Source of the DNA: Verrucomicrobiales bacterium
GTDB lineage: Bacteria > Verrucomicrobiota > Verrucomicrobiia > Limisphaerales > UBA1100
Length of the DNA: 5,463 nucleotides
Direction: 5' to 3'
Assembly (NCBI GenBank): GCA_011523245.1
Contig: WTHG01000042.1
Span: 1-5,463 of the forward strand
Each line of letters begins with the position of its first letter. The first letter of the stretch is position 1. Positions 1-5,259 of the stretch are shown piece by piece. The notes beneath the pieces were generated by a model. That model ran no database searches. It was not told the DNA's origin and saw only the letters and a list, made by a program, of their open reading frames with translations. The translations under genes and the position numbers were made by a program.

Positions 1-463
1 GCGCCACCAAGACACCATCGCCCTGGGCCACCACAATGGCGCTGATGGCAAAGGGCCGACCCTCGATCGGCGGAGCGCTCCATCGATCCATGGTGTCGCC
101 GCGGTTTAATCGGAAAATCCGGTTGGCTCCGTCGAGTTCCAACGGAGACAAGTCGAGGCGGTTGGTGGACATGGTGCCGCTCTTGTCGATTGAGAGCTGG
201 GTGAAATCCGGAAGGGCGTTCCAGTTGCCCTGATATAAATTGAAGGTGACCCTACTCAGCCCGGGTTGTAGGGCATTGGATTCAAAGATAATCCGTTGGA
301 CCTGCTCGGGCGGCAGTGTTTGGCCGGCGATTTGCACCTGACCATTTTGGGCGATTTGGGCTTTGCCCACTAGAATGGAACCATTCTGGGTGGTCACCTG
401 ATCCGCCGCAACGGTCAGGCCGGCGAACAGAGCACCGGCAATGATAGGAAAGGGCAATTTCAT
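1..463 (-). CDS. Exported protein, N-terminal part, with PA14-like and laminin-G-like segments (runs off left edge)
   Basis: An open frame on the minus strand starts at ATG 463-461 and stays open for 154 codons to the window edge, so the C-terminus is missing. The start is supported by a Shine-Dalgarno sequence. Residues 1-20 (MKLPFPIIAGALFAGLTVAA) look like a Sec signal peptide, with a basic residue, a hydrophobic core and a small-residue cleavage site. Residues 25-60 are beta-rich (QNGSILVGKAQIAQNG, then PPEQVQRIIF). Residues 68-120 (core LYQGNWNALPDFTQL) resemble the PA14-like modules of Verrucomicrobia and Planctomycetes surface proteins. Residues 131-154 (IEGRPFAISAIVVAQGDG) resemble the start of a laminin-G or sulfatase-associated jelly-roll domain. 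I infer an exported protein that binds or processes carbohydrate; the missing part would decide. It diverges from the leucine-rich-repeat gene. The reading frame is certain, the domain calls are moderate. Confidence 0.8.
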   Translation of the reverse strand, partial: MKLPFPIIAGALFAGLTVAADQVTTQNGSILVGKAQIAQNGQVQIAGQTLPPEQVQRIIFESNALQPGLSRVTFNLYQGNWNALPDFTQLSIDKSGTMSTNRLDLSPLELDGANRIFRLNRGDTMDRWSAPPIEGRPFAISAIVVAQGDGVLVA

Positions 464-560
464 TAGAGGCCGTCCTCAAGCCGGAATTAGTCTAGAAATT
501 GTGGGCAGGTGTTCAAGGAATCATTTGTCACAACGGGCGGAATTCGCTTAACTCTCTCTC
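464..560. promoter_or_regulatory. Divergent intergenic region between two exported-protein genes
   Basis: These 97 bp must hold promoters for both divergent genes. I see no convincing sigma-70 pair on either strand. On the minus strand TTGAAC with a 17-nt spacer leads only to AGACTA, a poor -10. On the plus strand a CT run (552-560) sits directly against the GTG start in place of a Shine-Dalgarno sequence. The shared region makes co-regulation possible but does not show it. Confidence 0.4.
473..477 (-). promoter_or_regulatory. Shine-Dalgarno site of the left-edge gene
   Basis: On the minus strand GAGGA lies 9 nt before the ATG at 463-461. This supports that ATG as the start of the left-edge gene. 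It is one of the few clear ribosome binding sites in the window; the other minus-strand genes and the leucine-rich-repeat gene have weak or no such site. Confidence 0.65.
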
Positions 561-1829
561 GTGCGATGTGCGGTTCTCATATCGGTTTTGATGCTCGACG
601 GGCTTCTGTCCGCGGCGCCACGGCCAAATAGTCAGAATGCGCAGGCGGCGATTGAGGAGGCTCTGCACAGTGCGGCGGGTAAGCCGGTGGATATTGACCT
701 GAACCCTGAGGATTATCGCAAGATCGAACGGGTGGGTTTGGCCGGAAAGGATGTGACCGACCTGACACCACTGACGCAGCTGCCCAATCTCAAACATCTG
801 TGGGTGCACAATAACCGGATTAATGATCTGACGCCTGTGGCGCAGCTGAAGAATCTAGAGTCGCTTTATCTCGATCACAACCAAGTTACGGACCTCACGC
901 CGCTTAGCCAATGCGCCAAGCTCCGCGTGTTGTATCTGAACAATAACCGGCCGACCGATATCAAGGCGCTGGCGAACCTGCGTCAGCTGGAGGTGCTGAG
1001 CCTGTGGCAGTCCCAAATACAAAGCCTCGAAGGGCTGGAAGGGCTCACGCAGCTCAAGCGTTTGGTGGTATACGGGAACCGCATTACGGACGTGAAGCCG
1101 TTGTCGAATCTTCGCGAACTGCGGCATTTGGACCTGACCCAAAACCAGATCGAGGACCTCCGTCCGTTGGCCAATCTCACCAAGCTCGAATCCCTTACGC
1201 TCAACCAAAATCGAATCACTGATTTGTCGCCCCTAATCAATTTGAAATCCCTGCGGGTATTGAATCTGCAGAACAATCAGATTGTAAACCTGCGTCCGCT
1301 CGCGGCCTTAACGCAGTTGAAGGAATTGAATCTTGGCAGCAACAAGATCATTGGGTTGGAAGGGCTTGAAAACATGAAAGCCCTGCGCACACTGCATCTA
1401 ACCGGGAACCAGATTGCCGATCTGCAGCCGCTTTTTAAACTGGTGGGCTTGCGCGAGTTGGAATTGGTGCACAATGGTCAGCTTCATTATCCGGAAGTGG
1501 CTCAATTGCAGGAAGTACTGCCGCGGACGGAGATCAATCACAATGCCACCCAGACCGAGATTCAGTTCGTCAACAAAACCGACCAACCGGTGGTGGTGCG
1601 TTGGGTGGACTTTGGTGGGGAATTACAAACGTATCAGGACAATCTGAAGCCCGAGGAGGGTTACTCACAAAACACTTACGTGGGCCACCAGTGGGTGCTC
1701 TTTAGCAAGGCCGGTAAGGAGCTGGGTCGCACATTTGCCACCGGCAAGATTGTGGCTTGGGAAATCCACGCCGGCGGAATCAAGGCGACGCCATCTCGCG
1801 AGCTGCCGAATAAACGGCGGGAAGAGTAG
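561..1829 (+). CDS. Exported leucine-rich-repeat protein with a C-terminal VHL-type beta domain
   Basis: The product has 422 residues. GTG 561 is chosen because an in-frame TAA at 549-551 blocks extension and because it gives a signal-peptide-like N-terminus (MRCAVLISVLMLDGLLSAA); the next in-frame ATG, at 591, would shorten this hydrophobic segment. No clear Shine-Dalgarno sequence is present. After a linker, residues 53-74 form a degenerate repeat and residues 75-294 form ten exact 22-residue leucine-rich repeats of the internalin/SDS22 type (for example LNLQNNQIVNLRPL). Residues 295-321 look like a capping repeat. Residues 332-398 resemble the pVHL beta domain (IQFVNKTDQPVVVRWVDF, then YVGHQWVLF). 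The tail is charged (PNKRREE). I infer an extracytoplasmic binding protein: the repeats form a concave binding surface and the VHL-type domain may bind a modified peptide. No enzyme motif is seen. The stop is one base from that of the convergent greA-like gene. The leucine-rich-repeat call is very secure, the VHL call good, the ligand unknown. Confidence 0.93.
   Translation: MRCAVLISVLMLDGLLSAAPRPNSQNAQAAIEEALHSAAGKPVDIDLNPEDYRKIERVGLAGKDVTDLTPLTQLPNLKHLWVHNNRINDLTPVAQLKNLESLYLDHNQVTDLTPLSQCAKLRVLYLNNNRPTDIKALANLRQLEVLSLWQSQIQSLEGLEGLTQLKRLVVYGNRITDVKPLSNLRELRHLDLTQNQIEDLRPLANLTKLESLTLNQNRITDLSPLINLKSLRVLNLQNNQIVNLRPLAALTQLKELNLGSNKIIGLEGLENMKALRTLHLTGNQIADLQPLFKLVGLRELELVHNGQLHYPEVAQLQEVLPRTEINHNATQTEIQFVNKTDQPVVVRWVDFGGELQTYQDNLKPEEGYSQNTYVGHQWVLFSKAGKELGRTFATGKIVAWEIHAGGIKATPSRELPNKRREE
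783..1442 (+). repeat. Ten tandem 66-bp coding units (22-residue leucine-rich repeats)
   Basis: Codons 75-294 split into ten units of exactly 22 residues without insertion or deletion, each following the pattern xxLxxLxLxxNxIxDLxPLxxL. Units starting at residues 141 and 251 replace the usual DLxPL with SLEGL and GLEGL. The DNA copies have diverged in sequence, so this is an old protein-level repeat and not a recent DNA duplication. Confidence 0.93.
1554..1754 (+). other. VHL-type beta domain segment of the leucine-rich-repeat protein
   Basis: Residues 332-398 align by eye with the human pVHL beta domain as I know it (human segments VWLNFDGEPQPY and HSYRGHLWLF). W348 matches W88, Y358 matches Y98 at the same 10-residue spacing, T372 matches S111, H376 matches H115 and W378 matches W117, with one residue inserted between Y358 and T372. 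In pVHL these residues line the pocket that recognises hydroxyproline in HIF-alpha. Bacterial proteins with this fold are known, but I know of no established ligand. Hydroxyproline binding here is an inference. Confidence 0.8.
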
Positions 1830-1830
1830 A

Positions 1831-2307
1831 TTAGTTCACCGACAAGACCGTAGCCTTTTGTTGGCGCCCTCCGAGTTCAAAGGTCAACTGATCGCCGGTT
1901 TCATGATCCATCAACTGACTGCCCAAGGGGGATTCAGGCGTGATCACCAACACTTCTTTTTTTCCGTTCAATTTCACCTCCGTGCCACCGGCCGTGGGGC
2001 CGATTAAATAATATTCCACCAAGTCATCCTGCTCGAGTTCAACCAATGAGCCGATCTCAATAGCGCCTGTAGTCGTTTGATCTTTTAGGTTTTCGAAAGC
2101 CTCAATGGCAGATTCCAGTTCCACAACCTTGTTGGCTTGGCCCGCGGCCAGATAGGAGGCCTCCAGGCCGCGGGTGTCGTATTTGTTTTCCGCCCGATTT
2201 TCCTCAGCCGTTGCTTCTGCGTGGGAGAACTTCGCGGCCCGGATATACGTATCCAATTCTGAACGGAGTGCTTCAATGATCTTCTCGATGACCGCAGCTT
2301 TGTTCAT
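1831..2307 (-). CDS. GreA/GreB-family transcription elongation factor
   Basis: The product has 158 residues, the usual length for GreA or GreB. Residues 1-75 are helical and should form the N-terminal antiparallel coiled coil that enters the RNA polymerase secondary channel. Its tip region is acidic (EATAEENRAENKYDTRGLEA), a pattern I associate with a GreA-like subfamily distinct from classical GreA, whose tip carries DLxENAEY. Residues 83-158 match the FKBP-like C-terminal domain, with the conserved VITPESPLGSQLMDHETGD at 121-139. Classical Gre factors stimulate transcript cleavage in backtracked polymerase; whether this subfamily does so is not shown by sequence. The start is the first ATG, at 2307, with no strong Shine-Dalgarno sequence. 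It lies 44 bp downstream of ilvD on the same strand with no terminator seen between them, so co-transcription is likely. I give no symbol because it is probably not the main greA of the genome. Confidence 0.88.
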   Translation of the reverse strand: MNKAAVIEKIIEALRSELDTYIRAAKFSHAEATAEENRAENKYDTRGLEASYLAAGQANKVVELESAIEAFENLKDQTTTGAIEIGSLVELEQDDLVEYYLIGPTAGGTEVKLNGKKEVLVITPESPLGSQLMDHETGDQLTFELGGRQQKATVLSVN

Positions 2308-2351
2308 GTCAAACAGGGTGTGAACCGCCTCTCCCGCGGGTGTCTTGCTTG

Positions 2352-4070
2352 TTATCCCAAGTCCAAATTGGCATCGGTCACCGCGCCTTGGGAGGCGCTG
2401 GTGGTGAGGTGGGCGTACTTGGCGAGCACGCCGGTGGTGTAGTTGGGTTTGGGCTTTTTCCAGGCCGTGGTGCGGCGCTTGAGTTCGGCCTTGGAGATGC
2501 CGAGCTTTAGCTCGCGGCTTTCGGCGTCGATGGTGATTTTGTCGCCGTCCTGCACCATGGCCAGCGGTCCGCCGTTGTAGGCTTCGGGCGTAATGTGACC
2601 GACCACAAAGCCGTGTGTGCCGCCGGAGAAACGGCCGTCGGTAATAAGCGCTACATCGTTGCCGAGGCCGGCACCCATGATGGCGCCTGTGGGCCCAAGC
2701 ATCTCGCGCATGCCTGGTCCGCCCTTGGGTCCTTCGTAACGGATCACGATCACGTCGCCTTTCTTAATCTTTCCGGCGAGGATGGCCTTCATCGCCTTCT
2801 CCTCGGAATCAAACGGTCGCGCCGTGCCGGTAAAGCTCAGCCCCTCCTTACCAGTAATTTTAGCCACGGAGCCTTCGGGGGCGAGGTTGCCGTAGAGCAC
2901 CACGAGGTGGCTGTCTTTCTTGATCGGCTTCTTGAGCGACTGAATGATCTTCTGCCCCTTGGGATAGGGCTTCACGCTTCGGAGATTTTGCGCGAGCGTT
3001 TTACCAGTGACGGTCATGCAATCACCGTGCAACAGACCGGCTTTCAGGAGCATCTTCATCATCGGCTGAATGCCGCCGATAGCGACGAGTTCGCTCATCA
3101 AATATTTACCACTCGGCTTGAGGTCGGCAATCACCGGCACTTTCTTGCCAATGCGCGTGAAGTCATCAATGGAAAGCTTCACCTTGGCCGCGCTGGCCAT
3201 GGCGAGCAGATGGAGCACGGCGTTGGTGGAACCGCCCAGGGCAATGACCACGGTGATAGCGTTTTCAAACGCCTTCTTGGTCATGATGTCGCGCGGCTTG
3301 ATGTCGTGTTTAAGGAGATTCAGCACCGCCGCACCGGCTTCCTGAGAATCCTTTTTCTTAGCCGGACTCACCGCCGCCTGCGCGCTGCTGCCGGGTAAGC
3401 TCATGCCCATTGCTTCGATAGCGCTGGCCATGGTGTTGGCGGTGTACATGCCGCCGCAGGAGCCGGGGCCGGGAATAGCGCAGCTTTCAATCTTTTGAAG
3501 GCCCTTGTCGGTTAACTTGTCGTTGGCGTGCGCGCCGACGGCTTCGAACACGGACACGATATCCAGCTTGCGAGTGTCGCCAGTAATGCAGCCGGGCAGA
3601 ATGGTGCCACCATACACAAAGACGCTCGGGCGATTCATACGCGCCATGGCCATCACGCAGGCCGGCATGTTTTTATCGCAACCGCCAATGGCGACGAAGC
3701 CGTCCATACATTCGCAGCCGACGACCGTCTCAATGGAATCAGCGATCACCTCGCGGCTCACGAGTGAATACTTCATGCCCTCCGTGCCCATGGAGATGCC
3801 ATCGGAGATAGTGATGGTGTTGAAAATAATCGCCTTGCCGCCGGCCTTATTGGCGCCGCGCTCGGCCTCCTGCGCGAGCAAATCGATGTGCATATTGCAC
3901 GGGGTGACATTACTCCAGGTGGACGCCACGCCGACAATCGGTTTGCCAAAATCGCCAGCCTTAAAGCCGGTGGGATAAAGCATCGCCCGGCTGGGCGCGC
4001 GGTCCGGGCCATCCAGCATGACGGCCGAGTGAGGGCGGAGATTGGGCTGTTTCTTGGCTTTCTTGCTCAT
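2352..4070 (-). CDS. ilvD: Dihydroxy-acid dehydratase
   Basis: IlvD dehydrates 2,3-dihydroxy-isovalerate and 2,3-dihydroxy-3-methylvalerate to the 2-keto acids that precede valine and isoleucine; the valine branch also feeds leucine and pantothenate. From ATG 4070 the product is 572 residues (MSKKAKKQPNLRPHS...), normal for the family. Three iron-sulfur ligand cysteines are in place: C58 (NVTPCNMH), C131 (GGCDKNMPACVM, family signature 1) and C205 (GPGSCGGMYTANTMA). The lysine of CDK (K133) is the usual carbamylated metal ligand. Signature 2 is ALITDGRFSGGTHG, with the catalytic serine at about 482. The C-terminus (SASQGAVTDANLDLG) is complete. The same frame can be extended to a TTG at 4109, but those 13 residues do not look like the family and would span an inverted repeat. 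The similar 6-phosphogluconate dehydratase (Edd) is less likely given length and motifs. The gene diverges from ssrA. Confidence 0.97.
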   Translation of the reverse strand: MSKKAKKQPNLRPHSAVMLDGPDRAPSRAMLYPTGFKAGDFGKPIVGVASTWSNVTPCNMHIDLLAQEAERGANKAGGKAIIFNTITISDGISMGTEGMKYSLVSREVIADSIETVVGCECMDGFVAIGGCDKNMPACVMAMARMNRPSVFVYGGTILPGCITGDTRKLDIVSVFEAVGAHANDKLTDKGLQKIESCAIPGPGSCGGMYTANTMASAIEAMGMSLPGSSAQAAVSPAKKKDSQEAGAAVLNLLKHDIKPRDIMTKKAFENAITVVIALGGSTNAVLHLLAMASAAKVKLSIDDFTRIGKKVPVIADLKPSGKYLMSELVAIGGIQPMMKMLLKAGLLHGDCMTVTGKTLAQNLRSVKPYPKGQKIIQSLKKPIKKDSHLVVLYGNLAPEGSVAKITGKEGLSFTGTARPFDSEEKAMKAILAGKIKKGDVIVIRYEGPKGGPGMREMLGPTGAIMGAGLGNDVALITDGRFSGGTHGFVVGHITPEAYNGGPLAMVQDGDKITIDAESRELKLGISKAELKRRTTAWKKPKPNYTTGVLAKYAHLTTSASQGAVTDANLDLG

Positions 4071-4077
4071 GAGCGCG

Positions 4078-4099
4078 GGTGTTTTGGCGTTAAAACACC
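4078..4099 (-). promoter_or_regulatory. Perfect inverted repeat in the ilvD leader
   Basis: GGTGTTTT (4078-4085) and AAAACACC (4092-4099) form a perfect 8-bp inverted repeat around a 6-nt centre. It ends 7 nt before the ilvD ATG, where a Shine-Dalgarno sequence would normally sit; none is seen. It could be a repressor operator or an mRNA hairpin that limits ribosome access. It has no U tract and no leader peptide with repeated Leu, Val or Ile codons in front of it, so a classical attenuator is not supported. The function is inferred. Confidence 0.45.
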
Positions 4100-4139
4100 T
4101 TAAAATCAAGCCAAACAGCCTATTTTACGGGCCGTTTTC

Positions 4140-4168
4140 TTGACCCGACTAAGGAGTTCAGCGATAAT
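4140..4168 (+). promoter_or_regulatory. Sigma-70-type promoter of ssrA
   Basis: TTGACC (4140-4145) and GATAAT (4163-4168) are separated by exactly 17 nt, each box one base off the consensus. Transcription should start around 4175, giving a leader of some 8 nt before the mature tmRNA 5' end at 4183, which RNase P would remove. This fits the high constitutive expression expected of ssrA. Confidence 0.82.
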
Positions 4169-4182
4169 GCAATTACATTTCA

Positions 4183-4538
4183 GGGGGCGTTCTGGATTCG
4201 ACTGTGTGGACGCGTCATGGATTGCATGCCGAGGATGGTTTGGAACCTCGTAAATCAGCCTTACCAAAAATCAACTGCCAACGAAGAATTGGCTCTCGCG
4301 GCCTAATTAATCCGCGACGTCTGCCCCTTGACGCCGACTAGGGGGTGCAGGCGACGACAGACGGCTAGGGGATCTGCGGAGATCGCGCGCAGTGAACCGA
4401 AACTTTTTCATGCGTACTAGGTTGTGGGATTTGCGTCCGGTCATTATCCCGCCACCGAAAAACGAATCCGGACTAAGCATGTAGAGGTTCATGGTTACTT
4501 TACTCAGGACGCGGGTTCAATTCCCGCCGCCTCCACCA
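4183..4538 (+). ncRNA. ssrA: Transfer-messenger RNA (tmRNA)
   Basis: tmRNA with SmpB rescues ribosomes stalled on broken mRNAs: it enters as an alanyl-tRNA mimic, then serves as mRNA for a degradation tag. The length is 356 nt, against 363 in E. coli. The 5' end GGGGGCG (4183-4189) pairs with CGCCTCC (4528-4534) to form the 7-bp acceptor stem. The third pair is G-U, the G3-U70 identity element for alanyl-tRNA synthetase. TTCTGGATTCGAC follows, as in most tmRNAs. The T arm is GCGGG (4511-4515) with CCCGC (4523-4527) around TTCAATT; A4535 is the discriminator and CCA (4536-4538) is encoded. The block GACTAAGCATGTAG near 4471-4484 is the conserved 3' part of helix 2. CGAGG (4230-4234) with CCTCG (4246-4250) fits pseudoknot 1. 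The tag frame lies at 4277-4306. It is a one-piece tmRNA, not permuted. Confidence 0.98.
4277..4306 (+). other. tmRNA tag-peptide reading frame, ANEELALAA
   Basis: The resume codon is GCC at 4277, placed by alignment with E. coli (AAAAATCAACT before GCC AAC, against AAAAAUAGUC before GCA AAC). The frame reads ANEELALAA and stops at TAA 4304-4306. The terminal ALAA is the usual degron for ClpXP and related proteases. The stop codon sits in the loop of a hairpin formed by TCGCGG (4296-4301) and CCGCGA (4312-4317), which corresponds to helix 5. The mature tag would carry one further alanine from the charged tmRNA at its N-terminus. Confidence 0.88.
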
Positions 4539-4568
4539 TTTTCCATTTTTGGAAGTGGTATCTTTTTT
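4535..4568 (+). terminator. Intrinsic terminator of ssrA
   Basis: ACCATTTTCC (4535-4544) pairs with GGAAGTGGT (4551-4559), with one bulged T and one G-U pair, around a 6-nt loop. It is followed by TATCTTTTTTC. The 5' arm overlaps the encoded CCA end, so the primary transcript would need 3' trimming, as is normal for tmRNA. Confidence 0.6.
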
Positions 4569-4597
4569 CATCTCCTTTCATTTTAGTTCGGTAATAC

Positions 4598-4645
4598 GCG
4601 CATTCCAATGATATTCGGCCCGAGGGGTCGGTTGCGTGAATGCGC
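4598..4645. repeat. 8-bp inverted repeat with a 32-nt centre
   Basis: GCGCATTC (4598-4605) and GAATGCGC (4638-4645) are perfect inverted copies. The centre is partly self-complementary (CCCGAGGGG near 4619-4627). It could fold as a long hairpin in RNA or mark the ends of a short element; no target-site duplication is evident. Confidence 0.45.
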
Positions 4646-4652
4646 ACTGAAG

Positions 4653-4681
4653 TGAATCAAAAGTGATTCAGTTTTGATTCA
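4653..4681. repeat. Three TGAWTCA heptamers at 11-bp spacing, forming a 10-bp inverted repeat
   Basis: TGAATCA (4653-4659), TGATTCA (4664-4670) and TGATTCA (4675-4681) start exactly 11 bp apart. The first is the reverse complement of the other two. The outer copies extend to a perfect 10-bp inverted repeat, TGAATCAAAA (4653-4662) and TTTTGATTCA (4672-4681), with a 9-nt loop. The helical phasing suggests an operator cluster; an RNA hairpin with two alternative pairings is the other reading. Confidence 0.55.
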
Positions 4682-4703
4682 GTAAAATTAGGAAGACCAC
4701 CAC

Positions 4704-4721
4704 GGGGGTACCACCACCCCC
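4704..4721. repeat. Short G/C-run hairpin
   Basis: GGGGGT (4704-4709) and ACCCCC (4716-4721) form a 6-bp stem around ACCACC. ACCACCAC occurs twice here (about 4696-4703 and 4710-4717), before and after the G run. No function is assigned. Confidence 0.4.
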
Positions 4722-4762
4722 CAAACGCTCCTCATCATACTAGTCCCCCCTCTTTATTGCGG

Positions 4763-4776
4763 GGCTTAAAAAAGCC
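4763..4776. repeat. Small palindrome near the end of the Sel1-repeat gene
   Basis: GGCTT (4763-4767) and AAGCC (4772-4776) surround AAAA. A competing stem is CCCC within 4745-4750 with GGGG (4761-4764). It lies about 50 bp past the Sel1-gene stop in the reading direction of that gene. It could weakly terminate that transcript, but the U run would be in the loop and not after the stem, so it is not a standard terminator. Confidence 0.3.
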
Positions 4777-4824
4777 AGTGCTGCTAGCGGATGGCCGGTG
4801 GCTAATTAGATGTATGCCGCTGAT

Positions 4825-5193
4825 CTATTCGCCAATCAGCTTTGGGTTTTCTTCGATCATTTTTTTTGCTGATTTCTCGGCTTCCTTAATTTGGTTGGAA
4901 GTAAGATTTTTTGTTATCTTATGTTTGTAAGGAGAAGGGTTTTCGATGCCATTTATTTCAGCGATAATTAACCATTTATAGGCAGTCACCCAATTTTGAC
5001 CAAACGGATAATGTCGTCGATCACTATCCATAAGGCCCACACCATAAAGTTCTGCAAGTCGGTATTGCATAGCAGCGTCACCTTGTTCTGCCTTTTTCCT
5101 TGAACGGCTAGCAAAAGTAAGACTGTTCCAAGTTATGAAACCTACTAGCGGAACTCCAAAGAGAAGAACTATTAATTCTCTCCAATATTCCAT
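4825..5193 (-). CDS. Small membrane-anchored Sel1-repeat protein
   Basis: The product has 122 residues. Residues 7-26 (LIVLLFGVPLVGFITWNSLT) form one hydrophobic segment, either a membrane anchor or an uncleaved signal; a basic stretch (SRSRKK) follows. Residues 34-80 match the Sel1-like repeat: KKAEQGDAAMQYRLAELYGVG, then VTAYKWLIIAE. The C-terminus (LTSNQIKEAEKSAKKMIEENP) has the helix that usually closes short Sel1 proteins. Sel1 repeats are TPR-like alpha-alpha hairpins used for protein binding; no catalytic motif is seen. The start at ATG 5193 has only a weak AGG 10 nt upstream. Composition is AT-rich (about 30-48% GC in sampled 60-bp lines), unlike ilvD. It follows the right-edge gene by 66 bp on the same strand and is convergent with ssrA. 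The partner and role are unknown. Confidence 0.82.
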   Translation of the reverse strand: MEYWRELIVLLFGVPLVGFITWNSLTFASRSRKKAEQGDAAMQYRLAELYGVGLMDSDRRHYPFGQNWVTAYKWLIIAEINGIENPSPYKHKITKNLTSNQIKEAEKSAKKMIEENPKLIGE

Positions 5194-5259
5194 AGCGCAA
5201 ACCTAGTGGACCAGTATTGGGTGGCAACTCCAAATTTCCAGCAGTGGCTTGGCGGGGTT

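Larger units (their letters stand above)
4571..4824. other. Non-coding stretch rich in short inverted repeats
   Basis: No credible coding frame is found in these 254 bp between convergent ssrA and the Sel1-repeat gene. The stretch holds at least four local palindromic structures in about 180 bp, listed separately. They may be terminators, protein-binding sites, or remnants of a mobile or intergenic repeat element. Confidence 0.6.

Noticed and set aside
855..1208. A 117-codon minus-strand open frame antisense to the leucine-rich repeats
   Set aside because: It shows a repeating pattern only because it is the complement of the 66-bp repeat units. No independent evidence of coding is seen.
2595..3398. 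A 267-codon plus-strand open frame antisense to ilvD
   Set aside because: It lies wholly within the well-supported ilvD gene, its composition mirrors the opposite strand (rich in His, Gly and Ala), and it has no recognisable domain. It is a shadow frame of GC-rich coding DNA.
4071..4109. N-terminal extension of ilvD to a TTG codon at 4109
   Set aside because: The extra 13 residues (MILRCFNAKTPAL) do not resemble the family start, while ATG 4070 gives a typical basic N-terminus. The palindrome in this stretch fits a leader better than coding sequence.
4307..4492. A 61-codon minus-strand open frame inside ssrA
   Set aside because: It is entirely within the structured tmRNA and has no protein features.
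4608..4655. Mini-frame MIFGPRGRLRECALK on the plus strand
   Set aside because: It has 15 codons, no ribosome binding site, and lies inside an inverted repeat. It is too short to support.
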